Under the pieces are notes generated by a model. It saw only the letters and a list, made by a program, of their open reading frames with translations. It searched no databases and was not told the DNA's origin. The position numbers and the translations under genes are program-made. DNA of 64,000 nt, from the NCBI GenBank assembly GCA_013365365.1, contig JABVXU010000069.1, positions 62,001 to 126,000 on the forward strand, in the 5' to 3' direction. The DNA is from Cruorifilaria tuberocauda (Eukaryota > Nematoda > Chromadorea > Rhabditida > Onchocercidae). Positions 1-11,675 of this stretch are shown piece after piece. The first letter of the stretch is position 1, and the number at the start of each line of letters is the position of its first letter.

Positions 1-63
1 GGTGCATTGCCTTAGGGCTAACAATTTGATAACGGCCATTTGGCAACTCAGATGAAATGCGCC
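1..63 (-). CDS. Unassigned coding-like exon at left edge (partial)
   Basis: Read on the minus strand, an ATATTTCAG acceptor ends at position 64. It is followed by an open frame to the window edge that reads RISSELPNGRYQIVSPKAMH. The composition looks coding. Joining it directly to the integrin exon at 1681-1856 gives an immediate stop, because the phases do not match. It is therefore either a later exon of that gene, with one or more exons missed in between, or part of another gene. The product is unknown. Confidence 0.3.
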
Positions 64-1680
64 CTGAAATATTCAGAATTTGCAGATGCAAAAGGATTGT
101 TGATAGCATTCCAATTTTCTCATCAAATCAGTCAGAAACACCAATTTCATAAACTAAACCTTAAGACTTCTTTTCGAAATCCCCAAATTTAAATTTTCGG
201 AATTTCAAAAATTTGTTGAGCTCAAAATGATGTGATAGAGGACTACCAATAATGAGTTGCAGAGAGCTCTCTCCTTCCATCTCTTTTTTCTAATATGCAA
301 AGGAAGAATTAAATTTGTCAATAAGAAATTCGCATTTTTGGTTAAAAATCAAAAGGAAGCAGAGGAAAGAGAGATGATTACTGATAAAAGATAGAAGAAA
401 ATATTAAAATTTTACATATTTCCATTCCTAATTAGAAATTTCTTGCCCTCTAAAAATATACATTCTGCTAGATGGATATGGAAAAAAGCAATGATAAAAA
501 CTAATTTAAGAAGCAATTTTGATCTCTCACATTTTTCCATTTATACTATATTCTGACAAAAATGCGAAAAGAAAAATTTTCCAACAATTTCGTCAACTCA
601 TTCAAACTTATGAAAATTTATGATTTAATGTGACGGATCGATTACTTTCTTTCAGTATTATTCTAGAATTTCCATTTTAAATATAATAGTATTCGTTATT
701 TCCAATAAGTATTTTGTCGACAGTGAGTAAACACGAATGATCTAAGTGAATTTTCAAAACTAATTTAAATCTTAATTTTAGAATTAAATTGCTTGAATCA
801 GTAATGAATATACAATATTCCTATTATTTGTGACGACATTTTCCATTTTAACAGCATGAAAAGTTAACAGAGAAAACTTCAACGACCTTTTGAGCAATTA
901 ATCAAAATAGTGATCACAATCCGATACAAATTAGAACTAACGGATGAATGGCGATGACTCAGGCAGGTAACGATAGTGTCGAAAAAAATATTACCGTACA
1001 GAATTGTCAGATAAAGAAATTTCATTTTCTTTTCAGTACTCTCTGCTTCTCTCTGTATAAAAAATGAAGAAGTTTTCAAATTTCAAACTTGTTGTAAAAG
1101 TCACCCCAAAATAATTATTACTACTTGTTTGTTTCTCGTAAGTAGGAAAATCTGTTTTCCGAGAAATACCGGTATCCATCAATTCCTGTGTTCCCAAACT
1201 CATTTTTACTAAAAAATAATTACTGAGAGAGAAGAAGGAATGGTTTAGCAACCGATTTCAACTGACAACACACTTTCACTTCCATTCATTAGGAGGAAAT
1301 TCGACGAATTTAACCAGGTTTAAATCAAAACTTCTGTTATGTTTATATTCAAAATGACAAAATCATTTATATTAGAATTAAAATTTGAGGTTCTGAGATC
1401 GAGATAACTTCCATTCAGATATTAGAAACCTGACCTCTCATCGTTTTTAAGATTGTCATGATCTCTTTAATGTTAATTGTTTTACTTTATCATTTTATCG
1501 TTGCAAAAGGAATGAATTTAACGTTTGAAACGTTTAACTTAATTGTCTCGCTTCCAAGGGTGTTGTTCATGTTTTCATTACTAATGTGATTCATTGCTTG
1601 TTTTAATTTTCAAGTTTTTTTAAAATAAACAATGATAAACTGAAAACAAAAAGGGAGAGAGAGCGAGAGAGAGAACTTAC
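64..1680. other. Probable intron of the integrin alpha gene; nothing else recognised
   Basis: The stretch is AT-rich with no supportable exon. I looked on the minus strand for the expected second FG-GAP segment, with a (L/V)VGAP-type motif, and did not find it. A short GA tract lies at about 1655-1674, next to the donor of the exon at 1681. Confidence 0.4.
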
Positions 1681-1856
1681 ACAGGATGATTCCCTTTGAA
1701 ATGTTCCGCAACGGAAAACCCGAAATATGAATCATTCGGACCAATTTTATAGATTGGTGCATGAATATCTAAATTAAATGCTAATACCACCATTGCTAAT
1801 GAGCAGTAATAATAGCCGATGATGTAGTAAACAATCTTGAAATCCATCCTCCACAT
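1681..1856 (-). CDS. Integrin alpha subunit, first coding exon (rest of gene lies to the left)
   Basis: Minus-strand exon of 58 codons plus two bases, ending at a strong GTAAGT donor (1675-1680). It encodes a hydrophobic signal peptide of about 26 residues, then FNLD, the usual start of a mature integrin alpha chain. A first beta-propeller blade follows with the motif YFGFSVAEHF. In the family these chains pair with an integrin beta at the plasma membrane and bind extracellular matrix. Two in-frame ATGs (1856 and 1847) are possible. A TATTAG acceptor about 20 bases upstream fits SL trans-splicing. The frame stays open further upstream to 2087, but that part looks non-coding. The short FNLD and FG-GAP match resembles the nematode laminin-type alpha chain (ina-1), but subtype cannot be fixed from one exon. 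Confidence 0.65.
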
Positions 1857-2600
1857 TGCCAATATATTAAATAATGCTAATACAATATTGCACGTTTCCA
1901 TGATAATCAGGCTTGATGATTTTGTATCCCGAAGAATTGAGAGTAGCTTAGTAATAATATCGAGAAAAGTCCACTTCGGAATAACATAAAAGATAGGTGA
2001 ATGAAATATCCTTGGTTGATTGGTATCGTTTCGGCGATTTTCAAATTTGAAAATTAAAAAGAAGCCTAGCAGTGTGGAAGTAAACAACGATCAAAATATG
2101 ACAACTGGTCGACGTACAACGCATCACCTGTAAACTAAACAAGAAACTGAAATGGTTTCAGCAATTCGAACTGACTAATGCTACCATCAAATTTCCCATC
2201 ATTTAGATGAGTGCAAATGTAATTCGAAAATTTTTAAGTAAGAGTTGGATGAAAATGGTAAAATGTGGACAGGCAACTAAAGTTATGAAGTTTTGGAAGA
2301 AGCATTTCTCAAAACTTCTAACTTCTATCTTTTTTACTGTTATAAAAAAGGTAATTGACAACAGGGAAATCGGCACCGCTCATTACACTACAAAAATCAA
2401 TCATTCTTCAACTTCTTGACCAAATATTATTCAATTTTGAATCGAACTGAATTAAACACTCTTTCAGTTACAGATAACTTCTGCTATCAAATTATCTTTT
2501 ATGGACAGTGCTGGTGGTCAGTTAACGGTCGCTTAATTAACTTATACCAAAATCTGTTTTACGAAGTATGAAATCAAAATTCACAGGCAGCACTAACAAT
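1857..2600. promoter_or_regulatory. Upstream region of the integrin alpha gene
   Basis: No supportable gene is present. Its position immediately 5' of the integrin first exon makes it the likely promoter region. No specific element was recognised. Confidence 0.25.
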
Positions 2601-2605
2601 GATAT

Positions 2606-3030
2606 GCACACACACACTCACACACATAGACACAGACACAGACCGACACACACAGACACGTTTAAGAGAGAAATGCGTTTGAAAGTGAAGCTTCGTATTT
2701 TATTTATTTAACTGTTTGCAAACAAGAAAGTGAAGACGAAAAAAAGATGGGTTGTGCGTGGGTGTATGTGTGGGTGGATGCGTGAGTGGGTGGGTTAGGT
2801 GGGAGGATAGAATACACTGTGCAAACATATATCATTAGTGTGTGTGGCCATCCACGTACAATTATCATTTTGTGGTTGCAAAACGGGGAGATAAGAAAGG
2901 AGGAGGAAAAGAGAGAGAGAGGCGGAGGAGGTGGGGTACGGATGAATGATTATTGCGTAAACGGTAACGAGAAGGTCATTCATCTGGGAGAGAGAGATAG
3001 AAGAGAGGAGAGAGAGGAAGGCATGATTAT
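2606..3030. repeat. Simple-sequence block: CA-rich, then GT-rich, then purine (GA/GGA) tracts
   Basis: CA-rich repeats run from about 2606 to 2660 and GT-rich repeats from about 2745 to 2810. These two are roughly complementary and could fold on each other. Purine-rich GGA/GAGA tracts follow at about 2885-2935 and 2985-3025. Open frames crossing this block on both strands are explained by the low complexity and are not called as genes. Confidence 0.7.
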
Positions 3031-3590
3031 TGCGGTCGGAAGATTCAGCCGTGGCGGTACGCGTGATGCATGACGAGGAAGGAATGCGTGTAATGCACTT
3101 CTTCCCTCCGACCCGACGGAGATTGTGGTTTCGTAGGGAAGAGAGAGAATGATTGTACCGAGGAGCCGTCTCCCCCATCTTTACTACTACTCTCCCTATT
3201 TCCCTATTGACCTTTCTTGCGAAACATTCATTTATTACCTGTGCACATGACCACTGGTCATTGCTGCGTATGACAGGGAAGTGTCACAACCTATTCGATA
3301 GACGACAGACATATTCGGTTGCTACCACGATGGACCAGACAACGCATCCTTCCAGCGAGAGAAGTGGTTGTGGGTTGTGGCGGTAGGAAGGCTGCTCCAC
3401 GCAGAGATACACACACGGGCATGTACTATGGAGTCCTCGGGGACCATCTGAAGCATGTCGGTTGGCATGAGAGGCGTGAAGGTGCATTCTTGTAAGCGAG
3501 AGTCAAGCTGAAGGTTGAAGGATGCATTGAGGAAGCGTACACGGAAGCAACTAAAGACATGCGATGGAACGTGCACGCTCACGGACAACT
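3031..3590. other. GC-richer non-coding block
   Basis: This block is visibly richer in G and C than its surroundings, with CpG-containing words such as GACCCGACGG near 3111. It has open frames on both strands but no family resemblance, splice structure or convincing codon pattern. It may be a regulatory or promoter region of the divergent integrin gene, or a transcribed non-coding segment. Confidence 0.3.
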
Positions 3591-6500
3591 TTTTGTATAA
3601 TGCATTTGAAAGTTCAAAACTTCAGTAATTTGATCTTTGAGGAGCGATTTGATCTTTAAAATCAATAATCACTGATTATTATTGGAAGAAACGTTTAGAA
3701 TAACATGCAGAACTTCAGCAATACTGCATAGGTTAAGTGACCTTTAAATCAAGCTTTTGAATATGCAAATAATAGAATAAATTGAAAAGAAAACAAAGAG
3801 AACATAAGCTTATGGCCCATATTTTCATTTAAAATTGAATTACTAAATAGTAATAGCTAAGAGAGTTTTAAATTTTAAAACTCAAGAACTAAACTGTTTG
3901 ATCTATCAGACAATGACACGACCTTTTTTGTCATGGGAATCAGATTAGCTTCTGAGATAAAGCCTATTTGTTTTCTGAACTTAATGTAAGGAAATAAATT
4001 TATGAAAGGAAAAGTAAAGGAGAAGAGATGGACAGATGGCTAATAATTATATTAAGAGGATCATGATGGACCGTCCAGCAAAATATATTATTCCATAGGC
4101 TATCGAAAGCGAAATTTGGATGAGATTGGATAGAAGCAAAAAATAAAATGGGATAGAGAGAGAAAGGAAATAAAAGAGGGTTTAAAAGTGAATAAAACGA
4201 AATTCTACAGTAATTGATGTCTGCTGTTTTCCTAATTCACTAATTCACTGTAAGCAAATTTGTTAAGATTATCCGAGAAATCTCTGGCTCCATCTAAATT
4301 GATTGATTTGGATTGAATTTACGAGAATTTTCATGAAATATGCCATGCACGGCAATGAAGCATAGCTGCTGAAAAGGCTTGAGTAGAATAGAGGAGAATA
4401 GGACAAAAACGGTGTGAAAGCATTTTTGCTGGCTAGAGTTAATGCATACCGAACGATTTATGCGTGTCAAGAATTTGCTGTGGCGCTTTCATCAGCATGG
4501 GCGTCGCATAATCACAATCAAATTTGCATATTAGATGCTACGGAAAACGGAAAGTGTAAATCAAAGAAAGACGAAGAGAGAAACATTCGAGGGGTCAACG
4601 AGAAGAGAGGTTAGCGGTAAAAAAATATGACGGGAATAGATTATTTTGAAGATTTGATTCAAAAAAGATTCAAAATTTACGATTGAAATACTGAAAGTAA
4701 TGAATCAAATAAAAAACTGAGATAGCAAATAGTGGAAGAAATTGCATAAGAAAATTTTACAAATTGGATTTTCAATGATTCCTTTTACTGAAATAATTAC
4801 TGAGAAAAGTTAATGATTTCCAATGGTTAAAACAATTTTTTAAAAAGTTTTAAAATCTTTTAAGCGTTGATTTTCAATCTTTAACTTAATTGAAATTTTT
4901 TCATTTTAATTAGTTCATGGAAGTTGATCTTTTAGCTTGTTTTCATGTTCAAAAAATAACTTATATTATTTTAGTCAATTACATAAAATTTTAATGAAAA
5001 TCATTAGGCCCAAAATTAAGACTAGTTTGCCATTGCACAATTAAATTTTAATGTTTTTTTGTTTAATGTGCTTGCTCACTTGTTTTCTTTCTTAAAATGA
5101 TTTATTTTATTAGCTTAAATTATCGAAATAGCTATTTTGCCCGAGAAGATGAAAATTTGAAGAACCGAACAGACGGTAGTATCTGGAAAATTTTTATACG
5201 GTATAATTTTCAGAACAAGTCATCAGTTTAATTTAACTTAAAATTTCTTTAGTTTTACTCTCAATTTTATAAGCATATTTATTTTTTGGGCTTAATAATG
5301 ATGTTTAATTTAAAGTATAATACTTTTAAATTTAATATTGAAGTGTAACGCGACAGCTATATACCGGTAGTATACCAGTCGTTAACTTTAAAAATTCTCA
5401 GTTCCATTTTATCCCAATTTTACAACGGATGACCGAACAACGAAATAGTCGAAGCAATCGAGAGAGAATATGGATGTAATTGTTGCTGAGAAACTGAGTT
5501 GGAATCAGAATTATCAATGTTGCATTTCTTCTTGTCACTGATCAGTTTTGCAATAAAAGTTTATTCTCAACTGAAAGTTGTTTTTCTTCCATTCCAGTAA
5601 ATTCCAACAATAGATTGAAATCCCTAATGAATTTTCAAAAATTTTGTGACATTTGCTAAAAGCAATTTCAAAACCAGTAGTTTCATTCGCCAGAATAAAA
5701 ATTGTTAAACAATGCTTTATCATTTTCAGCTTCAGAAATTCATTTCAACCCATTTTCTCCCAATCCGAACCGAATCCGGAAGTTTGCAAAAATAAGTTGG
5801 TTTACGTCATTTGCGAAGCTATAAATTCTATTAATTAATTTATTATTATCACTTTAAAAATCACATAATCAATTCCCATTACAGATATAAAATGTGTTCC
5901 AGTAGTGCACATATTTTCAACTGATTTTCAATATTTTGTTTCATCAACTTTCCAATGTGTCCAAACTGTTTATGTTTTTTTGGCATCAAATAATTTTCTG
6001 TTTTTCTTTTGAATTATAAAACGGATAATATCTCAATGATCTTTGATGAAACTTTTGAATTTTTCCGTACAGATTGATCGCTTCATAGTTCAATTTCAAT
6101 TTGGCAATTTGAAATCGATTTTTGTCTACTTTTAATGAGTGATGTGATAGGAAGAATTTGCACACGACATGATAACTATCTGTCAATCATCAGTGGGTTC
6201 TGTGATAAAATCGAATGTTAGCTTTTGCACCATCTTTCCTTTCTTCTCACTCATATCTAGATCTTTCCTTCATTTTTTCTTCTCCTAATATTGCACATGG
6301 CGTAAGAATTTTCATGACGAATTTTATGTTAATTAATTTATTCTCAACTCTGTAAGGTTTGTTAAAGAAGCAAATGACAATCCATCCATACCTCTCATTT
6401 TTTCCTCTTTTTTTGTCTCTGTTATAGCATAATTAAATAAATTAATCATTTATCACTTTATTTTATCGTCATCACACAACTTTCTCTCTAAACTGCGCCG

Positions 6501-8718
6501 TCACTATAGTTTCAAAATTATTTAACAGTTAAATAGAATCTAAATCTTTCATGTGTATCGATTTGTTTCATTGATATGAAAGTAATACTTTTTAATAGTA
6601 AAAGAAAAAAAGTAATTTTTTGAAAAATAGTTTTAAGAGTGATGAAAAATTTAAAAATGGGTGAAAAATACAATTTATTATTGTGATATAGGAAACGCTT
6701 GAAATTTTTGGGTAAAATGAATAAAATAATCTTCTCAAGTTCAACAAATCAATGTAAATTTATTCGACTTAGGGAACAGTTTTTAAAAATGAAATGTTTT
6801 TCGTGGTAATTTATAAAATCACTATATTATTTTGGTAAGAGCTGATTTGAGCCAAAAAGTAAAATATTTCATTTTTCTTGCAAATAGCTAACAAATTATT
6901 TGAGAATCATAAAATTGTGAATTGGAAAATTAAGTAGATATTTATTCTGAAGAAGAAAAAAAAACTTGCTTTTCAGTATTTAAAATATTATAAAATGTTT
7001 AATTTTTTTTGTCATTCAAGAAGTTAATCGCAAATTAATTAATTATCTGAAAAGTTGAAATGCTTTTTTAGTCTTGAATGATAAGTTTCAGCGTATTATT
7101 GCTAATGAAATTTTAAAATTGAAAATTTGATTTTCGGAGAATTCATGTTATTAGAAGGAAATATGTGAGTGAATAATGAAGCGGAAGCTAATTAGGTTTC
7201 AGTTACATTCCATAATAAATTCCCACTGCATTGTGTGCTTACACGTATTATCTTATGGCGTATAACTTACTGATCATTATCATTAGAAATTTAGTTATGG
7301 AAATTATGGATTGTGCAGCATTCATCACTTTTCTACTTCGGCATAATTAATCCTTTAAAAATGATGATATGATGGAAAAGTAAAAATAAAAAAAAGTAAT
7401 CCATTTAACTGAAAGTAATGATTACTTAATAACTGCCATTGCGGATCCAAATGAAGGAAAAAGATTTGAGATAAAACAGTATTCTTTATTCAATCCTAGA
7501 ATAATTAAAGATGGAAAATAAAATAATGAGAGTAATCCGAAATATATTCCGTTGCATTTCTCGTTCAAAATTATACAGAATTTCTCAAGTGGTTATTGTT
7601 TGCCACTTACATTTGGCATTTCTATTTGATTTCATCAAAAATATCTACCATACAATTCAATGAAATATATTCTGTACAGTTCATTGGGTCTTGAACCCGG
7701 GAACAGAAATTTTAACCGTTACGTTTTTTTCAAAATTTATTCCAGATAATTTTTAAACAGGAGATGGCATAGACTGAAAAAATCATCAGAGGTTTGATTG
7801 TATTAAAATTTAATGACTCCAAATTGCCTCTAATCCACGTTGTCCTAGAAAATGTCATGGTACATATGCGCAATCGCCCACGATGTTCTTTTTTATTCTC
7901 ATTGGTAGATTTTCAGTAGTGAGAATGGCAATATTATCGGTGGATATGAATGTGATGATGCAGGATATTTCTCGACTTTTACCGCATAGCAGGTGAAACG
8001 CGCCATCTAAATTTCTTTTTCATAAATTCGACAAGACTGATTGCTTTCATTCTTTGCTATCGTAAAATCAACTGAAATGCAAAATTTTTTATGGTTTAGG
8101 CAAAAAATTAGTTTGATATTAATTAGAAATTAAATGATTGAAAATTTGGTTGAAAACTAAATGAAACTTAAATTTAATAGTTTTCTTCATTTTTCTTCTA
8201 ATTCGATTTCACGATAAATAAAGAATAGAAACAAAAAAGGATTCATACTTTAGCATTTAAATGGATTAACAAAGTAAAATGAACAAAAGATTAGTGTACG
8301 TGTAAAATTTCTGCAATTTTGTGAGAAGGAATAATTCATACGTCAGATTAATTCATACGTCTGTACTTTTAGGGATCAATAGAAATTGTTTTCTTTTTAT
8401 AAGTCAGCAACATAATCTATGTTATTTTTGCTTTTGAACAGCAATTTGTTGATTACTAAGTTTCACGAAATTTCATTTTTCCTCAATATTGTCCTTAAAA
8501 TATGATTGTAATTTCATCCAATTGCTATTTCATCACTAATATCCAAACTGTTTCTTTGTTTATCCTCTGATTATCACCTCTTGTTGATGAATTTACCTTC
8601 AATCCAAATAAAGCTAATTTCACCAAATTCTTTCCACTTTTTAACAACCTACAAGCAGAAATCAATTGTTTTTTCAGGAATTTCAGAAATAAAGGAAGAT
8701 AATGAAGTGGTAAGTCTG

Positions 8719-8757
8719 AGAGAGAGAGAAAGAGAGAGAGAGAGAGGGAGGGGGAGG
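8719..8757. repeat. GA microsatellite
   Basis: An interrupted (GA)n/(GGGA) purine run. A second purine run of the same type lies at about 8955-8990. Confidence 0.8.
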
Positions 8758-11401
8758 TGAGTTTCTGAGGGGAAATCATTTGTTGAAAAGCCGCCCTTTT
8801 CCTTTTTATTTCTATGGTAAGAAATTCACACAAAATGCTAATGAATTAGTTGTTAATGAGCAATAAATTGTATATAACACAATGGCTTTCATTGGTTGCT
8901 GTTAATTAATATTCCATGGTTAAAATGCTTTTGGGTATGATGGAGTGACGGAGATGAATGAAGGAGAGGGAGAGAGGGGAGGGAGAGAGATGAATGAACT
9001 GAAATGAAGCATTAACAAGAACCGGCAATTGCATATATCAATCAACACCAACATAAACACTTATCAATAATCATCTGCTAATTAAGTTCCATTCTATCCC
9101 TCTCCAAATGGCGGAATTTATTCACCAACTAATTATGTCTTTTATTCATACCCAATCTATTATCATGATTCTAATTAAAGTTGATGAGAAAGAGACATAG
9201 GTAAGTACTCTGCCTATTTATATATATTCCTACCTGCAACTTCTCATGCAATTCTTATTTTATCTCATCAATAAATAATTTCAAATTTCATTCAAATGAT
9301 TATTTGATTGTTTCCTTTAGATCAGAATATTTAAATATTATAGGAGGAAAAGTTATCTCTAAAATTACACATAAGCATTACACGAAGCAGACATTTTCAG
9401 GTAAAATAATCTCTATAAGGCTCATTTCTCAGCTAATAGGATATTTAAGTTTAAAAAAAAAGGTAACAATTATTAAATCCATCGATACTTTTTCTTAGTT
9501 AATATGGGATTAATAGACAGGCTTAAATAAATCAATAATTAACTAATTAGAGGCGTAGTTATGCTGATTAAAATTGTAAGATTGCATCACAAACTTCAGT
9601 ATTACACTCTATGACAATAGCACCTGGAATGTCTTACTGCCACTGTGTTCAAAGCTTAGTATCCAAGCAACGGAATGTCAAAAAAGTGAAATTCGAAGCA
9701 CCTGGTAAGACAAGTAAAACTAATACATTTTTATTAGTTTTAGCAGTTCCCAATCCTTTTTGAATATCTTAAAAATTCTCTTGTTATGCATTTCTTTCCT
9801 TTAATTCAACATTTTCTTTTCTTAGAAATGAATGACTTAAAAGCTTAATTAAAGGTGGAAAAAGTTTTCTTACCTAGCTGTTGGATAGAAATAAATCCGT
9901 TGAAATGTTTTATTTAACTATTCATCGCAGAAGTTTCTTGTATCTTTCTTTAAACTTTCCTTCTAATTTTGAAAAATGTTAAAAAAAGATTAAAGTTCGA
10001 CTTCTTAATTCAAGGATTTTTCATTTCCTTTTAAAGGAAATCGGACTCCTAGTTTTCGAATAATATTTATCATCAATTTATTTTTCGTTGAATTTATTCA
10101 ATATAATTTCAAAGGCATGGACAAATAAAAATTGTAAATAAAATAAATAAATAAATGCGCATTATAAACTTAATATTTCTGATATTTTCATATCACAGTT
10201 GAATGAGAAAAGAAGAAGCTAATAGTGAAGTTTACTTTCGTTGAATTAAATGATGTCTTTGAACTTCTTGGCAGTTAAATTCAGAACTCTCTATTTTTCC
10301 TTTGATACATTATGATCGCTAGGTTTAGAATTTTATGGAATAAATTCATTGATATTCCAAAATCTCACAGTTTCCGAAATTTGAATCAACGAAGATAGCA
10401 CATTTTGGTCTTTGATTTATTCCTTTTTATCAATTATCACTTTTGAATAGCAGCAGAAAGTGCCAAAGTATTGTGATAACAATAGTAGCAAATCAGTACA
10501 ATTCGATTTTTCACTTTAGAAGAATTTTTTTATTCAATTTTTTTTTTAAATGAGTGAAATGAAAAGAGTAAAAATAAATGATAAAGGTAAAAAGCAAGCA
10601 AATCGTTCTATCAAATTAAATAACTATCAATTCAGATTTGAAATAAAGGAAAGGTTTAATTTGTTCCTTAAGTCGAAATCTTCTAACCAATAATTACTTA
10701 CTTAGTCGTCCTAACAGATATTTATAGGAACAATAATGCTTTGACGAGGCTGTAGGGGTGAAAAGGAATAAGCCTAAAGTAATTATCAACGACAGGCCAA
10801 TGTCTATGAATTATAATTGAACGAGACAGTTGGGAATAGCGGCAATTGTAATGAATAAATTATAAATGTCTTTTTTCCTGGCCCGGCTGGCTCATTGTAC
10901 AAATTCACCTCAGTCAATTACTCTATGGATTTCATTTTAATTAATTAATGTTTCTTTTCCCTTTATTTCTCTATTTCCCTCTCTTTGAATTGATGAATTT
11001 GCTGCCAAGAACAGTTTCATTCTTTACTATGATTTGCCTTTTTACTTAGTGAATTAGTCACTAATCAAACTTATGATAAGAGAATTGTCAGTGTTTAACT
11101 TAATAATATTCCTTTACATAATCTTTTGATGCACATAGTGTCGGTTGTAATAATAAGCATATCCAATTTGGTTAATTCTACAAAAAGAAGAGAAAATTAG
11201 TTGTTGAGAAATATAGTAAATCCAATACTAATAATAATTATACGATAAGATGGTAAAATGATAATTGTGTTGCACGGAGAGAACGATAATGATAGTAGTA
11301 ACACTCATAATGATAATTAGCACACAAATGAGTTCCACACGATCATATTGTCGCTGGATAGAATAGCGTCTTTATAAGAAAAGCAAGGAAAAGCAGTGAA
11401 T

Positions 11402-11420
11402 GCATGCATGCATGCAGGCA
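11402..11420. repeat. TGCA tetranucleotide repeat
   Basis: Consecutive TGCA units (GCATGCATGCATGCATGCA) upstream of the long AC array. Confidence 0.75.
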
Positions 11421-11597
11421 AGACAGTTGCAAGCTCTGCACGACACTTAATTAAGTTGCCTTCAGACGAGCCTCAATTCCCTGCCGACCTGTCTACGTAG
11501 ATATGCGGAACGATTAAGAGTGCTGCTAATTATTCGTTTACTGTCTCTTAGCACCGTCCTGTCCTCCTCCTTCCCCGCTGCCCTCTGCTCGGAGACA

Positions 11598-11598
<1 letters not shown>

Positions 11599-11670
<72 letters not shown>
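11599..11670. repeat. (AC)36 dinucleotide microsatellite
   Basis: A perfect AC array of 72 bases. The open frames that cross it on both strands (a Thr/His repeat on plus, a Val/Cys repeat on minus) are artefacts of the repeat. Confidence 0.97.

Positions 11671-11675
<5 letters not shown>

Noticed and set aside
2786..3588. Several 67-127 codon frames on both strands
   Set aside because: Low-complexity or GC-rich composition keeps all frames open. No splice sites, domain or consistent codon pattern is present.
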